Below are positions 53,493-62,597 of a DNA stretch of 64,000 nt, piece after piece; positions within the stretch are counted from its first letter, which is position 1; each line of letters begins with the position of its first letter. The notes under the pieces are model-generated. The model was not told the DNA's origin, did no database searches, and worked only from the letters and a program-made list of their open reading frames with translations. The translations under genes and the position numbers were made by a program. Location: assembly GCA_963783195.1 (NCBI GenBank), contig CAWAMV010000004.1:1674001-1738000 (forward strand), given 5' to 3'. This DNA comes from Croceibacterium_B sp963783195 (lineage in GTDB: Bacteria; Pseudomonadota; Alphaproteobacteria; Sphingomonadales; Sphingomonadaceae).

Positions 53493-54685
53493 GCGGCACT
53501 GAATTCAGGGGGGACCAGGGCGGGACCATCGGCCTCTGGTCGGTCTGGGCCATCGCCGTTGGCGGCATGGTCGGCGGGGGTATATTTTCGACCCTCGGCG
53601 TGGTCATTTCCAGCGCCGGCAAATGGGCCGCACTCAGCTTCGTGCTGGGCGGCCTCGTCGCCTATGCAACGGGGCACAGTCTCGCCGCCCTTACCGTCGA
53701 TGCCGACGAGGCGGGCGGGATCTACAGTTTCCTGCGCGACCTTGGCTTCAGGCAAATGGCGCGGGCGTCGGCGTGGGTGCTGCTCGCCGGCTATGTCCTG
53801 ACGTGCGCGGTCTATGCCTATACCTTCGGGGCCTATCTCGGCCACGCGATCGGCGGCCCGGCCTGGGTTCCCAGGGCGATGGCCGCGGCGGCGATAGTCG
53901 CGATGGCGGGGGTCAACCTGCGCGGAGCGGGGCAGGCGGCCGGGGTGGAAATCGCCATCGTGGTCGTCAAGCTGATAATCCTGGCAGCCCTGGCGGCGTT
54001 CGGGCTCATGCACTTCCACCCTTCGCGCCTGGAGATCGCAGCGCAGCCCGGGCTGCTCGGGATAGTCGTGGGCGCCGCGAGCGTTTTCATGGCCTACGAG
54101 GGTTTCGAACTGCTGGCCTATGACTACGAAGAGATGGAGGACCGCGCCAGGACAATGACGCGGGTCATGCCGCTGGCGATCGGCAGTGCGGCGCTGATCT
54201 ACGTGCTGGTGGCGCTGGCGGTCCCGATGCTGACCGCCACGGGTGCAATCGTGGCCGACGGAGAGGTTGCCCTGGCCAACGCGGGCAAGGCGGCATTGGG
54301 CTTGCCCGGCCTCGTCGCCGTCACATTGGGGGCGGCATTGTCGACGGCTTCGGCCATCAACGCGACGCTCTTTTCCTCGGCCCGGCTGGCTCGCGAAGTC
54401 GCCCAGGAGGGCGGGTTGCCGGACCGGTTCGGATCAAGAAACGCCAACGGCTCTCCGCATTTTGCCGTTCTGGCACTTTCCGTCCTGGCGCTGGCGCTCG
54501 CACTCGTGGGCGGGCTCGGCGGGCTGGTCAGCGGCGCAAGTGTCGTTTTCCTCCTGGTCTTCGGAACTCTCAACGCGCTCGCGTTGCGTCGCGGCGTCGG
54601 GTCCCGGTTCGTGACCCTGCCGGGCACCGCATCGGCTTTCGGCGCATTGGCGGTGCTGGTGGCTCACCTCGCGGGAATCCTCTGA
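53489..54685 (+). CDS. APC-family amino acid permease
   Basis: A 398-residue transporter with about 11-12 hydrophobic helices, and the APC start GLWSVWAIAVGGMVGGGIFSTLG and later YEGFELLAYDYEEME. The ATG overlaps the S9 peptidase stop, suggesting uptake of amino acids released by that peptidase. Substrate unknown. Confidence 0.85.
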   Translation: MSGTEFRGDQGGTIGLWSVWAIAVGGMVGGGIFSTLGVVISSAGKWAALSFVLGGLVAYATGHSLAALTVDADEAGGIYSFLRDLGFRQMARASAWVLLAGYVLTCAVYAYTFGAYLGHAIGGPAWVPRAMAAAAIVAMAGVNLRGAGQAAGVEIAIVVVKLIILAALAAFGLMHFHPSRLEIAAQPGLLGIVVGAASVFMAYEGFELLAYDYEEMEDRARTMTRVMPLAIGSAALIYVLVALAVPMLTATGAIVADGEVALANAGKAALGLPGLVAVTLGAALSTASAINATLFSSARLAREVAQEGGLPDRFGSRNANGSPHFAVLALSVLALALALVGGLGGLVSGASVVFLLVFGTLNALALRRGVGSRFVTLPGTASAFGALAVLVAHLAGIL

Positions 54686-54835
54686 GCGTGCTGCTGGTCT
54701 GTGCAAATGTCTGGGTGCGCCAGGTCGGTATGGGTCCGATGGAATGGCTCCGGTGCAGTCTCGCATACCGGAAACGTCCGCCCTGGAAGGCCCCTGTGGT
54801 ATAGCTTCGCTTGCCCCGGGAACCGCAATTGTGCA

Positions 54836-54863
54836 TTGCAGCGCGCCATATCGTCACTAGGTG
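54836..54863 (+). promoter_or_regulatory. Putative promoter of asd
   Basis: TTGCAG (54836-54841) and TAGGTG (54858-54863), spacer 16. The predicted start lies about 25 bases before the asd start codon. Weak evidence. Confidence 0.3.
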
Positions 54864-54893
54864 GGCGGCCAATTCAGGCAATCGGAGTATGTA

Positions 54894-55919
54894 ATGGGTT
54901 ATCGGGTAGCAGTTGTCGGAGCGACGGGTAACGTCGGACGCGAGATGCTGGCGACGCTGGCAGAGCGCGAGTTCCCGATCGATGAAATTGCCGCCGTGGC
55001 GAGCTCGCGCTCGACCGGCAGCGAGGTCGAGTTCGGCGAAACCGGCAAGATGCTCAAGTGCAAGAACATCGAGCACTTCGATTTCACCGGCTACGACATC
55101 GCCCTGTTTTCGGCCGGATCCGGCCCGGCTCAGGAGTACGCCCCCAAGGCGGCGAGCCAGGGCTGCGTGGTGATCGACAATTCGTCGTACTACCGCATGG
55201 ATCCGGACGTGCCGCTGATCGTGCCCGAGGTGAACCCGGACGCGATCGACGGCTATGCCAAGAAGATGATCATTGCCAACCCCAACTGCTCGACCGCGCA
55301 GATGGTCGTGGCGCTCAAGCCGCTGCACGATGCCGCCGGCATCAAGCGCGTGGTGGTCAGCACCTATCAGTCGACTTCGGGTGCGGGCAAGGCGGGCATG
55401 GACGAGCTGTTCGAGCAGAGCCGCGCGATCTTCGTCGGCGACAGGGTCGAGCCCAAGAAGTTCACCAAGCAAATCGCCTTCAACGTCATCCCGCACATCG
55501 ACGTTTTCATGGACGACGGTTCCACCAAGGAAGAGTGGAAGATGGTGGTCGAGACCAAGAAGATCCTCGACCCCAAGGTCAAGGTCACCGCGACCTGCGT
55601 GCGCGTTCCGGTCTTCGTCGGCCATGCCGAGGCGATCAACCTCGAGTTCGAGCGCGAGATCTCCGCCCAGGAGGCGATGGACATTCTGCGCGAGGCGCCG
55701 GGCATCATGCTCATCGACAAGCGCGAAGACGGTGGATACGTGACGCCCATCGAATGCGTGGGTGACGGGGCAACCTTCATCAGCCGTGTGCGCGAGGATT
55801 CGACCGTGGAAAACGGCCTCAACATCTGGTGCGTCAGCGACAACCTGCGCAAGGGCGCCGCGCTCAACGCGGTGCAGATCGCCGAATTGCTCGGCCGCCG
55901 GCACCTCAAGAAGGGTTGA
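54894..55919 (+). CDS. asd: Aspartate-semialdehyde dehydrogenase
   Basis: A 341-residue enzyme of the lysine/threonine/methionine pathway. It begins with the NADP motif YRVAVVGATGNVGREML; the catalytic Cys is in ANPNCSTAQ, and the His in the VRVPVFVGHAEA segment. ATG 54894 gives the normal length. The last base of its stop is the first of the following lipoprotein start. Confidence 0.96.
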   Translation: MGYRVAVVGATGNVGREMLATLAEREFPIDEIAAVASSRSTGSEVEFGETGKMLKCKNIEHFDFTGYDIALFSAGSGPAQEYAPKAASQGCVVIDNSSYYRMDPDVPLIVPEVNPDAIDGYAKKMIIANPNCSTAQMVVALKPLHDAAGIKRVVVSTYQSTSGAGKAGMDELFEQSRAIFVGDRVEPKKFTKQIAFNVIPHIDVFMDDGSTKEEWKMVVETKKILDPKVKVTATCVRVPVFVGHAEAINLEFEREISAQEAMDILREAPGIMLIDKREDGGYVTPIECVGDGATFISRVREDSTVENGLNIWCVSDNLRKGAALNAVQIAELLGRRHLKKG

Positions 55920-56506
55920 TGCGCGCAGCGGCGGTTCTCGCGGCCCTGCTCCTCGCGGCCTGCGGAGAGCAAGCGCGGGACCGCCCCGCCGAGCCCGACA
56001 AGGCTGCTGCTGCCGCGCCCGAAGCCGCCACGGCGGGGCTCGTGGTGGCACTCGACGCGGAGGGCCTTCGCCTCGTCGATCCCCGCAGCGGCAGCGCGAC
56101 GCCGCTCGCCTTCGAACTCGACCGTGACCTCGTCGTTCGCGCGGTGGGGAGGGCTTCGGGCATTGCCCCGCAGATTTCCAGCATGGCCGAGTGTCTCGCG
56201 GGCCCGATGGATTTCGCACGGTTCGGCTCGCTCACTGTGAACTTTGCCACCGGCTCGTTTGCCGGCTGGTCCCTGCAGCCGGGCGAGCCTGCCTTCACGA
56301 CGATGGACGGGATCGGCGTAGGCACCACGCGGAACGAGGTCGAGGCAAGCCGGACCATCGCACCGGTTGTCGACAGCACGCTCGGCTACGAGTTCACGAC
56401 CGTGCCGGGTTCGGCCGACCGGTCGATTTCGATGATATTCGACGGACCGGGGCCGGAAGCGAAAGTCGAGACCCTGTGGGCGGGCCTCGCCTGTAATTTC
56501 CGCTGA
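55919..56506 (+). CDS. Hypothetical lipoprotein
   Basis: A 195-residue lipoprotein with lipobox LLLAACGE at about 10-17 and an Ala/Pro-rich linker. The mature part has GLVVALDAEGLRLVDPRSGSATPL and a repeat-like GIGVGTTRNEVEASR. Homologues with the same layout occur beside asd in related bacteria by my recollection; function unknown. It overlaps the asd stop by one base, so it is co-translated. Confidence 0.68.
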   Translation: MRAAAVLAALLLAACGEQARDRPAEPDKAAAAAPEAATAGLVVALDAEGLRLVDPRSGSATPLAFELDRDLVVRAVGRASGIAPQISSMAECLAGPMDFARFGSLTVNFATGSFAGWSLQPGEPAFTTMDGIGVGTTRNEVEASRTIAPVVDSTLGYEFTTVPGSADRSISMIFDGPGPEAKVETLWAGLACNFR

Positions 56507-58066
56507 TCAGCGTGGCCGCTTGGGCTTGTTCATGAACAGCACGAGCGGGATCGAGAAGATGCAAACCCACATCATCACGTAGAAGTCGTTGAGGTAGCCG
56601 ATCATCGCCGCCTGGCGATTTATCTCCGCATCGATAACCGCGAAAGCGGCGTCGCCGATCGCCTGGTACTGGTCCATCTTCGAGACGTCGAACGCGGAGC
56701 TCGTCCCGGCGGTGATGTGGGTGGCCAGGTCCGCATGACTGGTCTGCAACGTGCGCGTGAGCATGGTGGTCGTCAGCGAGATGCCGATCGACGACCCGAT
56801 CGAACGCATCAGGTTGAGCAGGCTCGATCCGTCGGTGCGGAAGCGCGGCGGCAGGGTCGCGAAGGCGACTGCTTGCAGCGGGATGAAGATGAACCCGATG
56901 CCCAGGCCCTGGACGACGCCCGTCCACCAGATGTGATCGTAATCCACACCGAGCGACCAGTGGGTCATCTCCCACAGCGATAGCGCGACGATGGCGAAGC
57001 CGCCGCCGACCAGAATGCGGGCGTCCAGCCCCTTGCGCACCAGCAGGCCGGCCAGTTGCATCGAAATGAGGACACCGACCCCGCGCGGCATGAGCGCCAG
57101 CCCCGTGTCGATGACGCCATAACCCAGCAGGCGCTGCATCAGCGGCGGCAGCAGCGCCATGACTGCGAACATCACCAGCCCGACGACCAGCATGAACAGC
57201 GTCGCGACGACGAAGTTGCGGTCGCGAAACAGCTCGCGCTCGAACAGCGGTTCCCTGGCGGTGATGAAGTGCACCAACGCCAGCCAGAAGCCCGAGCCAC
57301 ACATTACCAGGTAGAACCAGATCTCCTTCGACTGCAGCCAGTCTTCCTGCTGGCCGCGGTCGAGCATCAGCTGGAGCGAGGCGAGGGCGATGGCGATGTA
57401 GGCGAATCCCGCCAGGTCGAACCGACGGTGGCGCAGCGGGCGGTGCGGCAGTGTCGCAATCAGGATGCCGAGGGCGAGCAGGCCGATCGGAAGGTTGACG
57501 TAGAACACGAAGCGCCAGTTGAAGTTCTCGGTCAGCCAACCACCGAGCACCGGCCCCAGGATCGGGCCGATCATCACGCCCAGACCCCACAGCGCCATCA
57601 TCTGCGGGTGTTTGCTCGGCTTCGTCGAGTCGAGCATGAAGCTCTGGCTCAACGGGGCGATGAATGCACCCGCGACACCCTGCAGGGCGCGAAACAGCAC
57701 CATCTCGGTCAGGTTTTGGGCGAGCCCGCAGGCCATCGAGGCAAGGATGAAACCGGCGGTCGAGAGGATGAACAGGCGCCGCGCGCCGACCCGGTCGGCC
57801 AGCCAGCCGGTGATCGGCGTCGCGACCGCGGCGGCGATAATGTAGCTCGTCAGGACCCAGGTAACGGAGTCGACCGTGGCGCCGAGCGCCGATTGCATGT
57901 GCGGAATCGCAACGTTGGCGATGGTCGTGTCGAGGACCTGGAGCAGGCTCGCGCCCATGACGCCGACGATGAGCAGACCGGGATTTTGCGCGGGAAGGGA
58001 AGCGACGTCCTCCAGCGCTTCGTTGGCCGCCGGACGGGCGCCGCGGGAAGGCGCGGCGGTTGCCAC
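56507..58066 (-). CDS. DHA2-family MFS efflux permease (EmrB type)
   Basis: A 519-residue transporter with 14 predicted helices. Motifs for the DHA2 family are LDTTIANVAIPHMQ, the GWLADRVGARRLF loop and GVAGAFIAPLSQS. It starts with GTG and follows an EmrA-like membrane fusion protein on the same strand, giving a tripartite drug efflux pump together with an outer membrane channel that is not in the window. Confidence 0.9.
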   Translation of the reverse strand: MATAAPSRGARPAANEALEDVASLPAQNPGLLIVGVMGASLLQVLDTTIANVAIPHMQSALGATVDSVTWVLTSYIIAAAVATPITGWLADRVGARRLFILSTAGFILASMACGLAQNLTEMVLFRALQGVAGAFIAPLSQSFMLDSTKPSKHPQMMALWGLGVMIGPILGPVLGGWLTENFNWRFVFYVNLPIGLLALGILIATLPHRPLRHRRFDLAGFAYIAIALASLQLMLDRGQQEDWLQSKEIWFYLVMCGSGFWLALVHFITAREPLFERELFRDRNFVVATLFMLVVGLVMFAVMALLPPLMQRLLGYGVIDTGLALMPRGVGVLISMQLAGLLVRKGLDARILVGGGFAIVALSLWEMTHWSLGVDYDHIWWTGVVQGLGIGFIFIPLQAVAFATLPPRFRTDGSSLLNLMRSIGSSIGISLTTTMLTRTLQTSHADLATHITAGTSSAFDVSKMDQYQAIGDAAFAVIDAEINRQAAMIGYLNDFYVMMWVCIFSIPLVLFMNKPKRPR

Positions 58067-58069
58067 GGG

Positions 58070-59125
58070 TTAGTCCGCCTTGTCCGTGTACACCGTCACG
58101 TGGGTCGAAAGGCCCGCCAGCAGGGGGCGCTCGCTCTTTTCATCGATGGCGATGCGAACCGGGACACGCTGGGTGACCTTGACCCAGTTGCCGCTGGCGT
58201 TCTGCGCCGGGAGCACCGAGAATTCGGAGCCCGTGCCAGCGCCGATCGAGGAGACGTGACCCTTGAGCTCAACACCGGGATAAGCGTCGAATTCCAGCTT
58301 CGCCCGCTGACCCACGGCCATGTCCGCAAGATCGGTTTCCTTGAAGTTGGCCTCGACGTAGGTGCTGCCCTCCTCGACGATCGTGAGAACCGGCAGGTTC
58401 GGCAGCAGCTGGTTGCCGACCTGCAGACGGTCCGCTTCCGCCACGCGGCCCGAGGCGGGCGCGCGGACTTCTGTCCGGCGAAGCGAGAGTTGCGCGCCAG
58501 AACGCTGTGCTTCGGCGGCCGCGACCTGCGGGTTCTTGCCCGGCACGGCCGCACCCTCTGCCAGCTTGGCCTTCGCCGCTGCCTGGCGCGCTTGCGCCTG
58601 GCGCAGTTCCTCCTGAGCCTGCGAGACGGCGTGCTGCGCAGCGTCGTAGTCGGCCTTGGTGGTGAAACCGCGATCCATCAGCTCCTGCTGGCGGCGGAAG
58701 CGCGACTGGGCAAAAGCGATGTCCTCGCGCGCTGCGGAGATGTCGGCGCCCGAAAGATCGGCCGAATTGGCCAGCGCGGTGACGTTGGCCTGCGCATTGG
58801 CGATGGCCGCATTCGCCTGGGCGATCTGCAGCTCGTAGGGTTCGGGATCGATCCTGAACAGCAAGTCGCCTGCCTTGACCAGCCGATTTTCCGCCGTGTT
58901 CACTTCCACGATCTTGCCCCCGACCTCGGCACTGACCGAGACCATGTCCTGCTTGACGTAGGCGTTGTCGGTCACGACCTTGCCTTGCAGGCCCTGCCAG
59001 TAGATGAACCCGACGGCGATGAGGATGAGCGGCACGATTGCCATCACAATCAGGCGCCCGCGGCGGCGGCGCGGCGGCAGTTCGTCGACTTCGACGGTCT
59101 CGATCTGGGGGTCGGCTTCAGCCAT
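58070..59125 (-). CDS. HlyD/EmrA-family membrane fusion protein
   Basis: A 351-residue adaptor with one N-terminal membrane anchor (about 25-45), a lipoyl/barrel-sandwich domain split around a coiled coil (about 110-210), and a beta-barrel part. Motifs DNAYVKQDMVSVSAEVGG and RIDPEPYELQI are typical of EmrA. It is 3 bases upstream of the EmrB-type gene, so the two form one operon. Confidence 0.9.
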   Translation of the reverse strand: MAEADPQIETVEVDELPPRRRRGRLIVMAIVPLILIAVGFIYWQGLQGKVVTDNAYVKQDMVSVSAEVGGKIVEVNTAENRLVKAGDLLFRIDPEPYELQIAQANAAIANAQANVTALANSADLSGADISAAREDIAFAQSRFRRQQELMDRGFTTKADYDAAQHAVSQAQEELRQAQARQAAAKAKLAEGAAVPGKNPQVAAAEAQRSGAQLSLRRTEVRAPASGRVAEADRLQVGNQLLPNLPVLTIVEEGSTYVEANFKETDLADMAVGQRAKLEFDAYPGVELKGHVSSIGAGTGSEFSVLPAQNASGNWVKVTQRVPVRIAIDEKSERPLLAGLSTHVTVYTDKAD

Positions 59126-59155
59126 GGGTTTCCAAATGCAACCTTGTCGTGCGCC

Positions 59156-59184
59156 CAGATAGGACAGCAATTTGCCAATAACAA
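59156..59184 (-). promoter_or_regulatory. Putative promoter of the EmrAB-type operon
   Basis: Minus strand TTGTTA (59184-59179) and TATCTG (59161-59156), spacer 17, start near 59149 and about 25 bases before the EmrA-like gene. No separate regulator gene is adjacent. Confidence 0.4.
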
Positions 59185-59232
59185 TGCGCGAGGCGACTTG
59201 TTTCCCGCTCCTGCAAAGCCGATGAGGAGCCG

Positions 59233-59367
59233 ATGACCGCTATCACCACGCGCGGAGGCTGCCAGTGCGGCGCTGCCCGCCATAGCGCAAGGCCCGATCC
59301 GATTCACGCCTGTCTCTCCCGCTGCCGGATGGGCGCGAACTACGTTGGCCAGGAGACCGCTCGGTGA
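59233..59367 (+). CDS. Truncated GFA-like (CENP-V/GFA fold) small ORF
   Basis: A 44-residue frame with GGCQCGAARHSARPD and CLSRCRMGANYVG resembles only the first Cys-rich zinc-binding quarter of GFA-family proteins. It has a GAGGAG Shine-Dalgarno 3 bases before ATG 59233 and its stop overlaps the GTG of the next gene (GTGA). It may be a remnant kept as a translational leader, or a real mini-protein. The resemblance is short and should be checked. Confidence 0.4.
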   Translation: MTAITTRGGCQCGAARHSARPDPIHACLSRCRMGANYVGQETAR

Positions 59368-60119
59368 GCGAGGTGCGTACCACGCGATTCGCCAGTTTCG
59401 ACGGCACGGAGATTGCCGTTCACAAGACCGGGGCCGGACGGCCCGTCGTCTTGCTTCACGGCCTGTTTTCCGATGCCGAGACAAACTGGATCCGGTTCGG
59501 CCACGCGGCGCACCTCGCCCAGGCGGGGTTCGAAGCGATCATGCCGGACCTGAGGGCGCACGGACACAGTGACAAGCCGCACGACCCGGCGGCTTATCCG
59601 CCCGATGTGCTGGTGCGCGACGCAAAGGCGCTCGTCGCTCATCTCGGCCTGGAAGATTACGACCTCGCCGGGTTTTCGCTCGGCGCCCGCACGGCCGTTC
59701 GCTCCGTGCTGACGGGGCTGACCCCCGCCAGGCTGGTGCTTGCCGGCATGGGGCTGGAGGGTCTGGCCGGGTGGAATCGGCGTGCGGCCTTCTTCATCGA
59801 CGCGATCGATCGCTTCGGTACCGTGAAGCACGGCGATCCGGCCTTCTTCGCGGTGGCCTTCATGAAGACACAGAAGGTCGATCGGGTTGCCGCCCGCCTG
59901 TTGCTGCAGTCGGTCGACGATACCGTGGAGAGCGAGCTGGCCGGGGTGACGATGCCGACGCTGGTGGTCTGCGGGGAAAAGGATCGCGACAACGGCTCGC
60001 CTCTCGCGCTGGTCGAGGCTTTGCCCGACGGATATTTGGCAGAGATTCCCGGTACGCACATGAGTTCGGTGACCGAGCCAGAGCTCTCCGCCAGGATCGT
60101 GCGCTTCCTCCAGACTTGA
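59364..60119 (+). CDS. Alpha/beta hydrolase
   Basis: A 251-residue hydrolase. The nucleophile elbow AGFSLGAR holds the catalytic Ser, the oxyanion motif is HGLFSDAE, and a late HMSS provides the His. The start is GTG 59364, overlapping the GFA-like ORF stop. Substrate unknown. Confidence 0.88.
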   Translation: MSEVRTTRFASFDGTEIAVHKTGAGRPVVLLHGLFSDAETNWIRFGHAAHLAQAGFEAIMPDLRAHGHSDKPHDPAAYPPDVLVRDAKALVAHLGLEDYDLAGFSLGARTAVRSVLTGLTPARLVLAGMGLEGLAGWNRRAAFFIDAIDRFGTVKHGDPAFFAVAFMKTQKVDRVAARLLLQSVDDTVESELAGVTMPTLVVCGEKDRDNGSPLALVEALPDGYLAEIPGTHMSSVTEPELSARIVRFLQT

Positions 60120-60188
60120 TTGCAGGCGTAACAGCGTGCAAAGCAGTACCAACCGTAACTAAAAAACTGTCTTCGAGGATCGCACCCC

Positions 60189-62066
60189 ATGACATTCAAG
60201 ACTTCGGTCGCGCCGCTGGCGCTGGCCATCTCTCTTTCCGCCTGCGCCACCGCCCAGGCTCCTGCGGCGGACGCCGTTGCCGTCGCGCCGGTCGCGCCGG
60301 TCACCCCCGAAAGCGAAACCTTTCCGCTCACCGCCCAAGGCGCGGCCGACTTTGTCGCCGCCGCGGAGAAGGATCTGTTCGACTACGGGGTCGAGGCGAG
60401 CCAGGTGAACTGGGTCAACTACACCTACATAACCCCCGACACCGATGCGATGGCCGCGCGAATCAACGCTGTCGGGACCGAAAAGCAGGTCAAGTACGCC
60501 ACCGAGGCGGCACGCTACGCGAACATCCCGGGCCTGAGCTATGACGTGAAGCGCAAGCTCGACATCCTGCGCAACGGCATCGTCGGCCCGGCTTCGTCGG
60601 TCCCCGGCGCGGCGGATGAGCTCAACCAGATCCTGACCGGCCTGAGCAGCGACTACGGCAAGGGCCAGGGCACCTTGAACGGCAAGCCGATCAACGGCAG
60701 CGACATCGAGGCCGAGATGGGCAATCTCGACCACACGCCCGCCGAATACGCGGAAATGTGGAAGAGCTGGCACGACAACGTCGGCGCGCCGATGAAGGAC
60801 GATTACACCCGCGCCATAGGGCTGATGAATGCCGGCGCCAAGGAGCTGGGTTACGCCGACACCGGCGCGCTGTGGCGTTCCGGCTATGACATGACGCCCG
60901 AGGAATTCGAGGCGACGACCGAGCGCATGTGGCAGGAAGTGAAGCCACTCTACATGGCGCTGCACACCTACGTCCGCTGGAAGCTCAACGAGAAGTATGG
61001 CGACGCCGTGCAGCCCAAGACCGGCCCGATCCGCGCCGACCTGCTGGGCAACATGTGGGCCCAGGAATGGGGTAACATCTATCCGCTCGTCGCGCCCAAG
61101 GGCGCTGGCGACATCGGCTACGACGTGGGCGAACTGCTGAAGGAGAAAGGCAAGGGCCCGATCGACATGGTCAAGTACGGCGAGGGTTTCTACACCTCGC
61201 TCGGCCTGGCGCCTTTGCCCGAGACGTTCTGGGAGCGCTCGATGTTCGTCAAGCCGGCCGACCGCGAGGTGGTCTGCCACGCCAGCGCCTGGGACGTCGA
61301 CCAGAAGGACGACCTGCGCATCAAGATGTGCATCAAGGTGAATTCCGACGACTTCACGACCATCCACCACGAGCTGGGCCACAACTTCTACCAGCGCGCC
61401 TACAACGACAAGTCGTACCTCTACCTCAACGGCGCCAACGATGGCTTCCACGAGGCAATCGGCGACTTCATCGCGCTGTCGATTACCCCGCAGTACCTGG
61501 TCGACATCGGGCTGCTCGACAAATCCAAGGTGCCGAGCGCCGACAAGGACATCGGCCTGCTGCTGCGCCAGGCGATGGACAAGGTCGCATTCCTTCCGTT
61601 CGGCCTGCTGGTCGACAAGTGGCGCTGGGGCGTCTTCGACGGCTCGATCACTCCGGCGGAATACAATGACGCGTGGGTCGGTCTGAAGCGCGAGTACCAG
61701 GGCATCACCCCGCCGGTCGCCCGGCCGGCCGATGCCTTCGATCCGGGCGCGAAGTACCATATCCCGGGCAACACGCCTTATGCGCGCTACTTCCTCGCCC
61801 GGCTCCTGCAGTTCCAGTTCTACAAGGCCGCGTGCGACCAGGCGGGCTGGACCGGGCCGCTGCATCGCTGCAGCTTCTACGGCAACAAGCAGGTCGGCGA
61901 GAACCTGAACGAGATGCTTGAGATGGGCGCCAGCCGCCCGTGGCCCGAGGCGCTGGAGGCCTTCACCGGCAGCCGCGAGATGAGCGGCAAGGCGATGATG
62001 GAATACTTCGCCCCCCTCAAGGCCTGGCTCGACGAGCAGAACAAGGGCAAGCCGCAAGGGTGGTAA
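60189..62066 (+). CDS. M2-family metallopeptidase (peptidyl-dipeptidase A / ACE-like)
   Basis: A 625-residue exported peptidase. The N-terminus is a lipoprotein-like signal (SLSACATA). The zinc motif is HHELGHN (HExxH), with the third ligand in GFHEAIGD, and the surrounding FWERSMF and YFLARLLQFQFYKA match the angiotensin-converting enzyme family. Removal of dipeptides from C-termini in the periplasm is likely. Together with the S9 peptidase this suggests peptide use. Confidence 0.9.
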   Translation: MTFKTSVAPLALAISLSACATAQAPAADAVAVAPVAPVTPESETFPLTAQGAADFVAAAEKDLFDYGVEASQVNWVNYTYITPDTDAMAARINAVGTEKQVKYATEAARYANIPGLSYDVKRKLDILRNGIVGPASSVPGAADELNQILTGLSSDYGKGQGTLNGKPINGSDIEAEMGNLDHTPAEYAEMWKSWHDNVGAPMKDDYTRAIGLMNAGAKELGYADTGALWRSGYDMTPEEFEATTERMWQEVKPLYMALHTYVRWKLNEKYGDAVQPKTGPIRADLLGNMWAQEWGNIYPLVAPKGAGDIGYDVGELLKEKGKGPIDMVKYGEGFYTSLGLAPLPETFWERSMFVKPADREVVCHASAWDVDQKDDLRIKMCIKVNSDDFTTIHHELGHNFYQRAYNDKSYLYLNGANDGFHEAIGDFIALSITPQYLVDIGLLDKSKVPSADKDIGLLLRQAMDKVAFLPFGLLVDKWRWGVFDGSITPAEYNDAWVGLKREYQGITPPVARPADAFDPGAKYHIPGNTPYARYFLARLLQFQFYKAACDQAGWTGPLHRCSFYGNKQVGENLNEMLEMGASRPWPEALEAFTGSREMSGKAMMEYFAPLKAWLDEQNKGKPQGW

Positions 62067-62107
62067 CGCGCCGGCAGGGTCAAGTCCGACCTGCCTGATC
62101 GGCTGGG

Positions 62108-62512
62108 TCAGGCCTCGGTTTCGCCCGAGGCCGCCAGCCGGAAGCGGTTGCGCCGGGCGCCCATCTGGATCTTGCCCATCGTGGCCGCAGGCTCCGGCGG
62201 CTTCCACTGCTCGACGACTTCACCCACGAGCTCACGCGGCAGCGGCTTGTCGAAAGAAAGGCCGCACATGTCTTTTTTCGACCACACCACGCGGCACATG
62301 AATTCCCGGCCGTCCCAGTCGATCATCGCCATCACTCCGGGGCGAGGCAGGAGCTCGACGCTGCGGAAACACGCGCCCCCGGTCGAGATGTCGGACAGCT
62401 CGCCGGGAATGCGCGCGTAGGGGGTGCAGAGGATGGCCGGGCATTCGAGTTCGAGACGTTCCGAATCGCGCCGTTCAACGGGGTCCGAACTGTGAAGCGA
62501 CCGCATGACCAT
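62108..62512 (-). CDS. PilZ-domain protein
   Basis: A 134-residue protein with a PilZ domain: RRDSERLELECPA supplies the RxxxR-type motif and LSDISTGGACF the D/NxSxxG motif that bind c-di-GMP. A basic C-terminal tail follows. Standing alone between the M2 peptidase and amn. Second PilZ protein in the window. Confidence 0.78.
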   Translation of the reverse strand: MVMRSLHSSDPVERRDSERLELECPAILCTPYARIPGELSDISTGGACFRSVELLPRPGVMAMIDWDGREFMCRVVWSKKDMCGLSFDKPLPRELVGEVVEQWKPPEPAATMGKIQMGARRNRFRLAASGETEA

Positions 62513-62597
62513 GCTGCCAGCTTTCGCCCGGGTCGGTTAGTTTCCGGTAAACGCTGATCGTTTTCCCTGTCGGGTTCACGAACCTGTGTGCGGTGCT

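Noticed and set aside
57056..59236. A 726-codon plus-strand frame across the EmrA/EmrB-type genes
   Set aside because: Antisense to two clearly recognised genes and with no domain pattern.
60159..62207. A 682-codon minus-strand frame opposite the M2 peptidase
   Set aside because: It mirrors the coding strand of a well-conserved peptidase and contains no family motifs; it is a GC-driven shadow.
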